Below are positions 32,973 through 41,415 of a stretch of 64,000 nucleotides of DNA, piece by piece. Numbering within the stretch: position 1 is the stretch's first letter; each line of letters opens with the position of its first letter. The translations under genes and the position numbers were made by a program. Under the pieces are notes generated by a model, which was not told where the DNA came from, made no database searches, and saw only the letters and a list, made by a program, of their open reading frames with translations. The DNA comes from Halonotius sp046719765 (GTDB lineage: Archaea; Halobacteriota; Halobacteria; Halobacteriales; Haloferacaceae). The stretch spans positions 1 through 64,000 of the forward strand of contig NZ_JABEBY010000005.1 of assembly GCF_046719765.1 (NCBI RefSeq), read 5' to 3'.

Positions 32973-33902
32973 TCAACGGAGTTCGTCGATCAGCTCTCGC
33001 GTCGACTGCCGGACGGCGCGGTCGCTGGAGAGCTCCGGTTCCCAGCCGAGCGCCGAGAGTTTCTCGATCGAGAGCCGCATCTTCGGCACGTCGCCCGTCC
33101 AGCCGCGGTCGCCGCCGGTGTACTCGTAGTCGGGGTCGAGATCCATCTCGTCGGCGACGATGGCGGCGATGCGGTCGACCGATGTCGTCGTCCGCGTCCC
33201 GAGATTGTAGGTGTTCATCGCGTCGTCGGCGGTGGCGACGATATGCAGCATCGCATCAACGCAGTCCTCGATGTGGAGGTAGGATTTCTCCTGGCGGCCG
33301 TTGCCGAGGATCGTGAGCGTCTCCGGATTCTCGATCAGTTTCTCGATGAAATCCGGGATCACGGCACCGCGCAGGCCGGGGCCGACGACGTTCGCAAATC
33401 GAAAGTTCCAGACCGTGAGGTCGTGGCTGTGGGCCCGCGCCGACAGCAGCCCCTCGTCGGCGAGTTTGCTCGCGCCGTAGGCACTGATCGGTTCGAGGGG
33501 GGCGAAATCCTCGGGCGTCGGGCGAGGTGCTTCGCCGTAGACTGTCGACGACGACGTGTAGGCGATCTCGGTCACGTCGGCGTCGGCCATCGCCTCCAAG
33601 AGGTTCAGGGTCATCTGGGTGTTGTCCTCGAACTGGCCGTGCGGGCGGTCGGTGTCGACGAGTTTCGACGCCGCCAGGTGGAAGACGAGGTCGACGCCAT
33701 CGAGGACGCCGTCGAGGGCGTCGGGGTCGGTCAGGTCGGCTTCGACGAAGTCGGCTGCGTCTGGGATGCGATCCCGGGAGCCGGATGAAAGGTTGTCGAC
33801 GACGGCGACGGTCGCGCCGTCGGCGAGCAGGCGGTCGACGAGATGTGAGCCGACGAAGCCCGCGCCGCCCGTAACGAGGATGTGCTGGGTTGAGAGATCC
33901 AT
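32973..33902 (-). CDS. NAD-dependent NDP-sugar epimerase/dehydratase
   Basis: A 309-aa extended SDR. The NAD motif GGAGFVGSHLVDRLL is at residues 12-26, and the active-site order is Ser/Thr (TSSSTVYGE) then YxxxK (SAYGASKLADEG). This GalE-like group epimerises or dehydrates nucleotide sugars. It lies immediately upstream of the YbhN-type gene on the same strand with a 100-bp gap, and may supply the activated sugar for the glycosyltransferases of the metal-responsive cluster. No operator is visible at its own promoter. Confidence 0.88.
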   Translation of the reverse strand: MDLSTQHILVTGGAGFVGSHLVDRLLADGATVAVVDNLSSGSRDRIPDAADFVEADLTDPDALDGVLDGVDLVFHLAASKLVDTDRPHGQFEDNTQMTLNLLEAMADADVTEIAYTSSSTVYGEAPRPTPEDFAPLEPISAYGASKLADEGLLSARAHSHDLTVWNFRFANVVGPGLRGAVIPDFIEKLIENPETLTILGNGRQEKSYLHIEDCVDAMLHIVATADDAMNTYNLGTRTTTSVDRIAAIVADEMDLDPDYEYTGGDRGWTGDVPKMRLSIEKLSALGWEPELSSDRAVRQSTRELIDELR

Positions 33903-33950
33903 ACGCCCATGAGTTGCCAGTCGGTAGGAAAGCGTTCTGTTGTCGGGTGG

Positions 33951-34952
33951 CTACCCGTCGAGTCGCTCGGCGATCCCGACGAGCGTCTGTCCGGCCGTCA
34001 CCGTCGCCTCGCGGGCGATCGAGTAGACGACGCCGGCGCGGTCGGCGGTGACCGTCTGCAATGGCTCGTAGGTCGCCGGATCGGAGACGGTGCCAAAGGT
34101 TTCGCCGGCGTCGACCTCGCTGCCGAGTTCGACCGCAGCGTCGGGAACAAAGAGCCCCGAGTCGGCCGCCCGAACGCGGCCGAGGTGGTTGCGTGCGCGA
34201 ACGCCGTCCCACGGATCTGGATCGTCGGCGAGCAAGCCGAGGTGGCGAAAAACGCCAAAGAGGCCATCGAGACCGGCCTGGATCGCCTCGTCGTCAAGCT
34301 GTTTGTTCGAGCCGAGTTCCGGCGTGATCGACGGGATTCCCTCACGGGTCGCTGCGACGCGGAGCTTCCCCCCAAAATTGCGCTCGTCCCACTCGGTGTC
34401 AGCCTCGTCGCCGGCGGCTTCCGCCAACAGGAGATCAGTGCCGAAGGCTTCGGCCAGTCGACGGGAGGCGTCGTCGCCGCGAAGGTAGACCGTGTGTGTC
34501 AGCATCTCGGGGCTGCCGGTGTGGAGGTCGACGATGGCGTCGGCGTCGCCCGCTTCGGCCCACAGCCGGGCGGCCATCCGCTCGTGGATCGTCCCCGCGG
34601 GGTCGCCGGGCCAACAGCGGTTCATGTTGGGGGCCGCCGAGTCGATGGGTTCCGGCGTGGTGTAGGAGACCCGATCAAAGGTGAGCGGGTCGGCGACGGG
34701 AACGACGATCAGCGTGCCGTCGATATCGCCCGCGAGCGGGCCGTCGCTGTCGGTTGCGGTCGAGCCGGCAGCGTCGCCGGTTAGTCGCTCATGGAGTCGG
34801 CGGCAACAGTCGGTGCCGTTGATCTCCCGGCCGTGTTGGGCCGCTTGGACGTAGCAGGTTGGGCCGTCGCCGGCCCCGTAGCGGTGGATCGTCGTCTCGA
34901 TGGGGACGCCGGAGGGGAGCCGCGCGAGCGTGACTCGGGTGGCGGTGTGCAT
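33951..34952 (-). CDS. succinylglutamate desuccinylase/aspartoacylase family hydrolase
   Basis: A 333-aa zinc carboxypeptidase-fold protein: the H-x2-E zinc site is in AAQHGREINGTD, the third His is in IVDLHTGSPEM, and the catalytic Glu is likely in SITPELGSNKQ. The C-terminal barrel-like domain (GLFVPDAAVELGSEVDAGETFG) is typical of the family. Substrates vary (N-acyl amino acids), so the reaction is unassigned. The start MHTATRVTLARLPSG is used; a 21-bp tandem repeat lies 60-160 bp upstream. Confidence 0.85.
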   Translation of the reverse strand: MHTATRVTLARLPSGVPIETTIHRYGAGDGPTCYVQAAQHGREINGTDCCRRLHERLTGDAAGSTATDSDGPLAGDIDGTLIVVPVADPLTFDRVSYTTPEPIDSAAPNMNRCWPGDPAGTIHERMAARLWAEAGDADAIVDLHTGSPEMLTHTVYLRGDDASRRLAEAFGTDLLLAEAAGDEADTEWDERNFGGKLRVAATREGIPSITPELGSNKQLDDEAIQAGLDGLFGVFRHLGLLADDPDPWDGVRARNHLGRVRAADSGLFVPDAAVELGSEVDAGETFGTVSDPATYEPLQTVTADRAGVVYSIAREATVTAGQTLVGIAERLDG

Positions 34953-35013
34953 GGGAGTCGATACGGGGTGGATGCTTGTAGGGATCAGGGTCACCGACGG
35001 TGCCGGCAGTGGG

Positions 35014-35114
35014 GCGTGGCTCAATCAGGCAAAGGCGTTGCTCAGTCAGGCGAAAGCGCGGCTCAATCAGGCAAAGGCGTTGCTCAGTCAGGCAAAGGCG
35101 TGGCTCAATCAGGC
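35014..35114. repeat. 21-bp tandem repeat array, about 4.8 copies
   Basis: Copies begin at 35019, 35040, 35061, 35082 and 35103, with consensus GCTCARTCAGGCAAAGGCGT plus one base. Units alternate between GCTCAATCAGG and GCTCAGTCAGG, suggesting growth by duplication of a 42-bp dimer. The last unit supplies the stop codon of the downstream DUF5784-like gene, and the array occupies most of the promoter side of the hydrolase gene. Confidence 0.9.
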
Positions 35115-36179
35115 GGTGGACTCGGTGTCGGCGGCAAACTCGATGACCTCCGCAAGCGACAGCGGCACCGATCCCATCTGATAGCCTGTTGCCGCCCCGT
35201 CCGGCCGAAGCCGGAAGACGACCGCCGGGCGATGGCCGACCTCCGGCTGTTCGGTCATGATCGGTTCCCACGCCGACGCCGGAAACGACGAACAGTCGAC
35301 CAGCAGGACGACACCGCCGGCATGGGCATCGAGTTGGCCCTCAGTTTTTGTCTTGGCCGTCTCCCGGATCGCGGCGGTCGCCGAGGATGCCGCCCGGCGA
35401 GCCGGCGGGAGCGGCCGGGTCACCTCGACTAACACGCCACCCGCGCCGTCGCTCCCGCGTGGATCAGCCCGGAAATCGATGGAATGGCCGGTTGTGACCT
35501 CGATCTCCGGGGTGATCGCATAACCCGCATCCACGAGCAGCTTGGCGACGTTGAACTCGCCCATCGCGGCGGTCATCCGCGTCAGGTCGACCTGTTCGGA
35601 GGTGCCGAGCTTGCCGGCCATCTCCTCGCGGTCGTCGTCGAGCGCGCCGGTGTGGAGCACAGACTCGTAGTGCTGGAGGGCCTCGTCGGCGGTCGCATCC
35701 GGAAAGCCGGCGGCGTGATCGATGAAAAACGAGCGGGTGCTCTCCCGGCCGTCCTTCGAGAGGAACACGGGCAGAAAGAACCACGCGAGATGGTCGTAGG
35801 GCGCAAGCCACGGCGACTCCATCCGGAGTTGGGCCAACAGCTCGCGTTCGGCCCACCGCGAAACCGGGTACGGCACCTCGCTGAACCCGTATTTTTCGGT
35901 GCGCCAGAGGCTCTCGGGCGTTTCGGTGTTGCCGATCCAGTAGCCGCCGGGGCCGCTCTCGATACCGGTAGGCCCCTCGTCGCCGTCGGTCCACGCAAAC
36001 AGCGCGATGTCGCCGTTGTCCATCTCGAAGCGGACAGCGTCGTAGCCGTCCGGCGGTCGGTACCACGGCCCATCCATCGTCGCGCCGAGGTTGTCGTCTA
36101 AGGGTTGGAGTACCTCCGAGCGGAGACGGCCTGGTGACCACCCACCGGGGGCATACCGGAAGCGAAGCGGTCGTGCCAC
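35109..36179 (-). CDS. conserved haloarchaeal protein (DUF5784-like), nuclease-like C-terminal half
   Basis: The 356-aa product (GTG start giving ARPLRFRYAPGGWS; an ATG at 36077 would give 322 aa) has a haloarchaea-specific N-terminal region and a C-terminal segment AKLLVDAGYAITPEIEV...SIDFRAD...GVLVEVTRP. The spacing of Asp and Glu on two strands is reminiscent of PD-(D/E)xK nuclease cores, with Thr in place of Lys. I recognise the family only as a domain of unknown function. Its stop codon is inside the tandem repeat. Confidence 0.65.
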   Translation of the reverse strand: MARPLRFRYAPGGWSPGRLRSEVLQPLDDNLGATMDGPWYRPPDGYDAVRFEMDNGDIALFAWTDGDEGPTGIESGPGGYWIGNTETPESLWRTEKYGFSEVPYPVSRWAERELLAQLRMESPWLAPYDHLAWFFLPVFLSKDGRESTRSFFIDHAAGFPDATADEALQHYESVLHTGALDDDREEMAGKLGTSEQVDLTRMTAAMGEFNVAKLLVDAGYAITPEIEVTTGHSIDFRADPRGSDGAGGVLVEVTRPLPPARRAASSATAAIRETAKTKTEGQLDAHAGGVVLLVDCSSFPASAWEPIMTEQPEVGHRPAVVFRLRPDGAATGYQMGSVPLSLAEVIEFAADTESTA

Positions 36180-36280
36180 GCCACGATAGTTGCTGGCAGG
36201 GTAGTTACGTGTTCTGGCTTCGGCAGGCCGGCTGAACCAACCCACGGGTGAGCGATATCTATTTATTCGACAGTATCCAA

Positions 36281-36293
36281 GGTATGGCATACC
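36281..36293. promoter_or_regulatory. palindrome abutting the DUF5786-like start codon
   Basis: GGTATGGCATACC is a perfect 6-bp inverted repeat with one central base, ending directly before the ATG at 36294. A TATA-like CTATTTATT lies at about 36259-36267. The position suggests an operator at the transcription start of a leaderless mRNA. Confidence 0.35.
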
Positions 36294-36467
36294 ATGTCAC
36301 TTGGCGATTACGACGAAGCCGAACACGAACGTCGGGAGCGAAAGAATGCGACGGTCGATGCCGATTTCGAGCAGGCCCGCCACGAGTACGAGGGATCGAT
36401 GGAGTACGACACCGGTGAGTCCACCGACGAGCTGTTGGCACAGTTCGAACAGCTTCAAAAGGAGTGA
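36294..36467 (+). CDS. small acidic haloarchaeal protein (DUF5786-like)
   Basis: A 57-aa protein starting MSLGDYDEAEHERRERKN and ending LLAQFEQLQKE. The highly charged, helical sequence matches a short haloarchaea-wide family (DUF5786) as I remember it; function is unknown. TATA spacing and codon use support expression. Confidence 0.75.
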   Translation: MSLGDYDEAEHERRERKNATVDADFEQARHEYEGSMEYDTGESTDELLAQFEQLQKE

Positions 36468-36564
36468 CCTGCCGGGTCGCCGCGGTGATCCTTGCTATCG
36501 GATTGCAAGCTGGGTAGCACCGCTGGGATCGACCTGTCGCTGGTATCGGCGGCGACAGTCGGTC

Positions 36565-37287
36565 TCAGTCGCGTGTCGTCGCAAAGAGCGGGTCAGCGGC
36601 TGTCCGCGTGAGCCAGATCGATGCCGCGGAGACGACAGCGACGGCACCGATGTGGCCGCTAACAGCGACGAGCAACACCGGCTGGTCGAGAAGAAACGGC
36701 AGCAAGATGACCTGTGAGGCGGCAAACGCAGCGTTTTCCAGATCGATCCGAACGAACTGGCTCGCAGCGGCCGGCTCACAGGGGATCGTCAGCGCGCGCC
36801 ACAGCGAGACGACAGCGGCCCACCACGAGGTGCCGATCCGATAGCAGAGATCCCACGCGACCAACAACACCAGATAGACGACGATCACCGGCGGCTCGGC
36901 GCCGAAGAGCGTGGTGATCAGTGGTTCGCCGGCAGACTGCACGTCGAACACGAACAGGTGGGTGATGAGCGCGATAAACGCCAGCACCGAGAGCACGACC
37001 TCGATGCTGGAGCCAAACAACAGCCGGTAGTAGGCCGCCGGCGCGTCGACAGCACGGTTTTGGGTGCCCAGCCGGTGCATGGCGACGCTGCCGACCGCCG
37101 CGACGATGACCGCGGCGGTGCCGGCAAGGGCGGCCGACCAAAGATCGTAGATCGCCGCAAACACGAGGATGCCAACCTGAAAGAGCCCAAACTGGATGGC
37201 GACGGCGTGGGTGTTCGAAAGCTCGATCCCCGGCAGCCCGCCGACGATCCCCTCATAGACCCACGTGTCGCCGTACTCCTTGACCAT
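36565..37287 (-). CDS. haloarchaeal multi-pass membrane protein
   Basis: A 240-aa protein with about seven hydrophobic segments, beginning MVKEYGDTWVYEGIVGGLPG. It contains APAAYYRLLFGSSIEVVLSVLAF and VAWDLCYRIGTSWWAAVVSLWRAL, with conserved-looking polar residues in the helices. No transporter motif is recognised and I know no function. The start is taken at MVKEYGD because the upstream frame is antisense to non-coding sequence. Confidence 0.68.
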   Translation of the reverse strand: MVKEYGDTWVYEGIVGGLPGIELSNTHAVAIQFGLFQVGILVFAAIYDLWSAALAGTAAVIVAAVGSVAMHRLGTQNRAVDAPAAYYRLLFGSSIEVVLSVLAFIALITHLFVFDVQSAGEPLITTLFGAEPPVIVVYLVLLVAWDLCYRIGTSWWAAVVSLWRALTIPCEPAAASQFVRIDLENAAFAASQVILLPFLLDQPVLLVAVSGHIGAVAVVSAASIWLTRTAADPLFATTRD

Positions 37288-37390
37288 CAGTGTCCTCTGG
37301 TTGACGGCCACACACTCGGATGTATCGGTTTTACTGTCGACACGCGGGGATGCGCGTAACCGTGACCGAACCGCCCGCAGCTGGCCCCGA

Positions 37391-38332
37391 TCATGGCTTG
37401 CTCCCGCGGAGCAGCCGCCCAACCCGGGCTTTCGGCGTCGGCGAGGCCGCCGGCTCGTCGGCAAGCGCGTCGGCGACCGCCGCCTCAAAGGAGAGTCGAT
37501 CGCGCGGCAAGATGTCCTGAATGCGGGTGTCGGTGACGACAACGGAGTTTTTCACGCCGTCGATCAGCGGCCGGGCGACCGCGGGGTCGACATCAGTCAC
37601 AAACCGGATCCACCACGAGGACAGCCGCGGGGTCAACACCGGCACCGGGACGATCCGGAGTCGGCCGCCAAGCTGGCGGCGGGTTTCCTTGAGAATCTCC
37701 GCGTAGGTCAACACGTCGGGGCCGCCGATCTCGTAGGTCTCGCCCGCAGTTTCGGGGGTTTCGGCGACGCCGACGAGATAGCCGATCACGTCGTCGATGG
37801 CGATCGGTTGGCACTCGGTGTGTACCCACTTTGGCGTGATCATCACCGGCAGCCGGCCGGCGAGTTGGCGAATTAACTGAAAACTGATCGAGCCCGCGCC
37901 GATGATGATCGCCGCTCGGAGGACGGTGAGGTCGTACTCTCCGAGGCCGAGGATGCGCTCGACCTCCCGGCGTGACCGGAGATGCGGTGAGAGATTGTCG
38001 CGGTCGGCCCCAAGCCCACCGAGGTAGACGACGCGGTCGATGTCGGCGTCGCTGGCGGCCTCCGAGAAGTTCCGGGCGGCCCGGCGGTCGCGTTCGGCGT
38101 AGTCGCCGCCCGCGCCCATCGAGTGGATCAGATAGTAGGCGAGGTCGACATCGAGGGCGTCATCGAAGCTGCCCGGCTCTAAGACGTTGCCCTCGACGAC
38201 GGTCACCTCCTCGGGCCCGTCATATCGCTCACGGCTCCGGGTGAGGATCGTCACCTCGTGGTCGGCAGCTAGGAGGGCGTCGACGAGGTTGGAGCCGACG
38301 AAGCCGGTCGCGCCGGTGACGAGTATCTGCAT
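37391..38332 (-). CDS. NAD(P)-binding NmrA/YbjT-like protein
   Basis: The 313-aa atypical SDR begins MQILVTGATGFVGSNLVDALL and has VYLGGLGADRDNLSPHLRSRREVE and ECQPIAIDDVIGYLVG, the layout of the YbjT/NmrA group. It lacks an obvious YxxxK catalytic pair. These proteins are often quinone- or redox-linked, but the role here is unknown. It is a distant paralogue of the epimerase-like gene at 16357. Confidence 0.8.
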   Translation of the reverse strand: MQILVTGATGFVGSNLVDALLAADHEVTILTRSRERYDGPEEVTVVEGNVLEPGSFDDALDVDLAYYLIHSMGAGGDYAERDRRAARNFSEAASDADIDRVVYLGGLGADRDNLSPHLRSRREVERILGLGEYDLTVLRAAIIIGAGSISFQLIRQLAGRLPVMITPKWVHTECQPIAIDDVIGYLVGVAETPETAGETYEIGGPDVLTYAEILKETRRQLGGRLRIVPVPVLTPRLSSWWIRFVTDVDPAVARPLIDGVKNSVVVTDTRIQDILPRDRLSFEAAVADALADEPAASPTPKARVGRLLRGSKP

Positions 38333-38376
38333 ACATGATGTTGGGTCGGGACGCGAATAACTGTTGGCTCGGCTGA

Positions 38377-38901
38377 CTACGGTTCGCGGTCGGCTGCAGC
38401 GTCGTCAATGAGTTCGTCGGCGCGCTCGCGGAGCTCACCGGTCATATGTAGGCCGTGGCTGTCGAGGCGACGAACGAGGTCTTTGGCTTCCTCGACGGTG
38501 AGCCGTCCGGCGGTGACCGCACGCACGACGATGCCGACCGTACCGGTAACTGTCGCCCCGAGTGTTCGCGCCATCGTGCGGACGCGCTGGTCATCGCTTA
38601 CAACGGCGATATCGTCGCCGTCGTGTGCCAACACCCGCGCAATGAGCGCAACGTCGCCGTTTTGTCTCTGTTCGCCGAGCATCGTCTGTGCCTGCTCAAT
38701 GGTGCCTTCATCGACTGCTGTCGGCGAGCCGAGATCGGTCTCCTCGCGGAACCGCTGGAGTGCGGTTCGCGCTGGCTCGGTTGTGACCTCGTTGCTGATC
38801 CAATCAAGGATGACGATTTCGCTATCGAGGACGTTCAGGAGGTCAAGCGCGTCAATCGAACCGAGTGCGATGAGTGTTGTCGCGTCGAAATAGACCCTCA
38901 T
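38377..38901 (-). CDS. PIN-like toxin of the UPF0175-associated (DUF3368) type
   Basis: A 174-aa protein with a PIN-fold pattern: early acidic residue in MRVYFDATTLIALG, a Glu in ISNEVTTEPA, and the later acids in NGDVALIARVLAHDG and VVSDD. Proteins of this type act as ribonuclease toxins or are degraded relatives. Its ATG overlaps the stop of the upstream UPF0175 gene (38898-38901), the usual antitoxin-toxin coupling. Confidence 0.78.
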   Translation of the reverse strand: MRVYFDATTLIALGSIDALDLLNVLDSEIVILDWISNEVTTEPARTALQRFREETDLGSPTAVDEGTIEQAQTMLGEQRQNGDVALIARVLAHDGDDIAVVSDDQRVRTMARTLGATVTGTVGIVVRAVTAGRLTVEEAKDLVRRLDSHGLHMTGELRERADELIDDAAADREP

Positions 38902-39200
38902 AGCTCGCGGGCAGCCTCAGCATCGGCTGCGAGATCGTCGGGCGTGAGTTGCGTGGTCAGGTTTCGTTCTCTGGCGACCACCAGCCAGTCAGCGAGGCTT
39001 AGGCCGGCGATCCGGGCAGCTTCGTTTACCGACACGTCACCGGTCTGGTACTGCTCGACTGCACGGTCGAGGCGGATGTCGGCAAGTCCTTCACGCAACG
39101 CCTCTCGAATCACTGTACTCTTATCTGAGTCGAGTAGTTCGGCAACAGCTTCGATCTCATCGTTGTCGTCATCGGGGATTCTGGCACTGACTGATGGCAT
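38898..39200 (-). CDS. UPF0175 family antitoxin
   Basis: A 100-aa protein with an N-terminal ribbon-helix-helix-like part (SVSARIPDDDNDEIEAVAELLDSDKSTVIREALREGL) and a C-terminal helix-turn-helix-like tail (VSVNEAARIAGLSLADWLVVARE). UPF0175 proteins neutralise the adjacent PIN-like toxin and autoregulate. It has a short upstream A+T-rich promoter with TATA-like sequence near 39220-39235. Confidence 0.82.
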   Translation of the reverse strand: MPSVSARIPDDDNDEIEAVAELLDSDKSTVIREALREGLADIRLDRAVEQYQTGDVSVNEAARIAGLSLADWLVVARERNLTTQLTPDDLAADAEAAREL

Positions 39201-39273
39201 GTATGCATTCTACTACAACGTCATACGATAAAAATACTCGCCGGGGATCTCCTATCCGCCACCCCAATCAGTT

Positions 39274-40959
39274 CTATCGCTCCTCGTCACGCTGCCGCTG
39301 TTGGCGCATGCTCTGACGGGTGAACTGCGGGCGCGCCCGCAGCCCGGTCGGCTGTTTGAACGACCGATAGAGGAAGAACACCATCGGCACCGTCAACGCC
39401 AGAATTGCCACCGAGATGCGCCACTCGCCGGTAAAGGAGTAGATGATCGACGCCGACAGTAGCCCGACGGCAACGATTATCGAGTAGGAGATGCGCTTGG
39501 CGAGTTTGTCGAGGACGTGGTTTTCGTCGTCGATCTGAACGTTGACCGTGAGATTGTCGCGCTCGACCGTATCCAACACCCGGTTCAGCTTCGGGGGGAC
39601 GGTAAACAGGGCCTCGGCGGTGTCCTGTACCTGCTCGCCGGCCTCGGTGGCCAGCCGTTTGACCGTCTCCTCGCGGTAACCCTCCTCGGTGAGGTAGTCG
39701 GTCGCCACCGAGATGAAATCGAAGTCCTCGTCCAGCGTCACACAGACGCCCTCGACGACGGTCGCCACCCGGAGGACGAGCGCGAGATTCCGGGGGAGCC
39801 GCAGCGGGAACTCGTAGATCGTTGATTCGACCTGCTCGATGATCTGGTTGACGCGGTACTGCTCGATGTTCTCCCCGCGGGCGTCGGCGATAGCGAGCTC
39901 CAACACGTCGCCCATGACCTGCCGGTCGGCCGTCGGGCTGAGCGTCCCCATATCGATCAGGGTATCGAGGATCGCATCGATATCCTGGTTGGCGACAGCG
40001 ATGTAGAACTCGACGATCTTCTCTTGGATGAAGGGGTCAACCGTACTCGACATCCCGAAATCGTAGAAGATGATCGTCCCGTCGTCTTTCACCGCGAGAT
40101 TGCCCGGGTGGGGGTCGGCGTGGAAGACGCCGTCCTCGATGATCATCTGGAGGTAGACCTCTTGAAGCGTCGTCGCCAGCTCGGTACGGTCGAGGCCCTT
40201 CTCGTCGAGGGTCTCGACATCGTTGATCTTCGTCCCGGGGATGTACTCCATCGTGAGCACCCGCGGGCTACAGACCGGATCGATCGGCTCGGGGATGTCG
40301 ATATCGTCGTTGCCCGCGAAGTTGCCGCGGATCTCTTCGAGGATATTCCGCTCGCGGCTGTAATCCATCTCCTGGCGGATCGTCTTGGCGAACTCGTCGG
40401 CAAGACTATCAAGCGAGAACGCCCGGCCTTCGCCGATGAATCGGACGAGAATCGGGATCGACCACCGCAACACCTTCAGATCGGCTTCGACGAGCGATTC
40501 GATCCCCGGCCGGCGGATCTTGACGGCGACCTGTTGGTCGTCGTACTCGGCGAGATACACCTGGCCAAGGCTTGCACCGCTGATCGGCTCGGTGTCGAAC
40601 TCGTCGTACACCTCCTCAACCGCGCCCAACTCCTCCTCGATCACCAGCTTTGATTCCGCCCACGGCGCGGGCGGCACATCGTCCTGCAGACTCGACAGAA
40701 CCTCGATGTAGGCCTTTGGGAGGATATCCGGCCGCGTCGACAGCAGCTGGCCGAGCTTGATGAACGTCGGCCCGAGCGTCAACAGCGTGTCGAGGAGTAC
40801 CGCCGCGCGCTCGCGTTGGGTCTCGCGGCTGACCTGCCGGCTGCCGCCGATGATGAAAAACCGCCGCCGATCCCGCAGGTAGGCGACGATCAGGGGCAGA
40901 AACCGGTAGGCGACGACGACGAACCGTCGGTAGGCACGCAGGGAGACCAGAGCGACCAC
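39274..40959 (-). CDS. ABC1/AarF/UbiB family atypical kinase
   Basis: A 561-aa protein with the KxGQ motif (FIKLGQLLSTRPDILP), the Ala-rich loop variant ISGASLGQVYLAEY, VAVKIRRPG, HADPHPGNLAVKDDG and DFGMSS, followed by two C-terminal membrane helices (ISYSIIVAVGLLSASIIYSF; ISVAILALTVPMVFFL). UbiB-family ATPases support isoprenoid quinone synthesis or lipid homeostasis at the membrane. Its GTG start follows directly on the TAG of the Hsp20 gene, so they form an operon. Confidence 0.92.
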   Translation of the reverse strand: MVALVSLRAYRRFVVVAYRFLPLIVAYLRDRRRFFIIGGSRQVSRETQRERAAVLLDTLLTLGPTFIKLGQLLSTRPDILPKAYIEVLSSLQDDVPPAPWAESKLVIEEELGAVEEVYDEFDTEPISGASLGQVYLAEYDDQQVAVKIRRPGIESLVEADLKVLRWSIPILVRFIGEGRAFSLDSLADEFAKTIRQEMDYSRERNILEEIRGNFAGNDDIDIPEPIDPVCSPRVLTMEYIPGTKINDVETLDEKGLDRTELATTLQEVYLQMIIEDGVFHADPHPGNLAVKDDGTIIFYDFGMSSTVDPFIQEKIVEFYIAVANQDIDAILDTLIDMGTLSPTADRQVMGDVLELAIADARGENIEQYRVNQIIEQVESTIYEFPLRLPRNLALVLRVATVVEGVCVTLDEDFDFISVATDYLTEEGYREETVKRLATEAGEQVQDTAEALFTVPPKLNRVLDTVERDNLTVNVQIDDENHVLDKLAKRISYSIIVAVGLLSASIIYSFTGEWRISVAILALTVPMVFFLYRSFKQPTGLRARPQFTRQSMRQQRQRDEER

Positions 40960-41319
40960 CTACGCCGAGGCGTCGTCGATCGGGATCGGCTCCCCGTCGG
41001 CGTCGGCTTTCGGCAGCCGGATCTCTAAGACGCCGCGGTCGATCTCGGCGCTCGCCGCGCTGCCGTCGGCCTCTCGGGGCAGCGGGAGTTCGGCGTCGAG
41101 AAACAGCGGTCGATCCTCCCGGAGATACTGAAACTCCGGCGGCACCGACTTCCCGCGGCGGGCCTCGACGACCAGCCGCCCGCCCTCGGTGCGGATGTCG
41201 GCGGTCTCGGCGGTCACCCCCGGAAGATCAAGGACGAGGAGATAGGCGTCGTCGGACTCCAAGAGATCAGCGAACACCGCATCCGGCAACTCCTGCAACG
41301 CATCGCGCAGTGGTGACAT
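40960..41319 (-). CDS. Hsp20/alpha-crystallin family chaperone
   Basis: A 119-aa small heat-shock protein with the alpha-crystallin fold: YLLVLDLPGVTAETADIRTEGGRLVVEARR near the start of the domain and the late GVLEIRLPKAD motif. The N-terminal arm is short and there is no IxI-type tail, so oligomers may be small. It is transcribed with the UbiB-family gene and is divergent from moeA. Confidence 0.88.
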   Translation of the reverse strand: MSPLRDALQELPDAVFADLLESDDAYLLVLDLPGVTAETADIRTEGGRLVVEARRGKSVPPEFQYLREDRPLFLDAELPLPREADGSAASAEIDRGVLEIRLPKADADGEPIPIDDASA

Positions 41320-41415
41320 GCGCTCCTGTAGGGTCGGGAGGTCGAAAAACCCCGCGGTCGGAGCTATCGACCCTGAGAGGCCGCGGCTTAAGAGGATCGC
41401 CCTGCAAGTGAGCCT

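Noticed and set aside
35014..35114. CRISPR array
   Set aside because: The units are directly adjacent with no spacers, and no cas genes are present.
34791..35432. Plus-strand frame with heptad-like repeats (QSGKGVA, LNQAKAL)
   Set aside because: The repeats arise from the 21-bp DNA repeat being a multiple of 3; the frame is antisense to two real genes.
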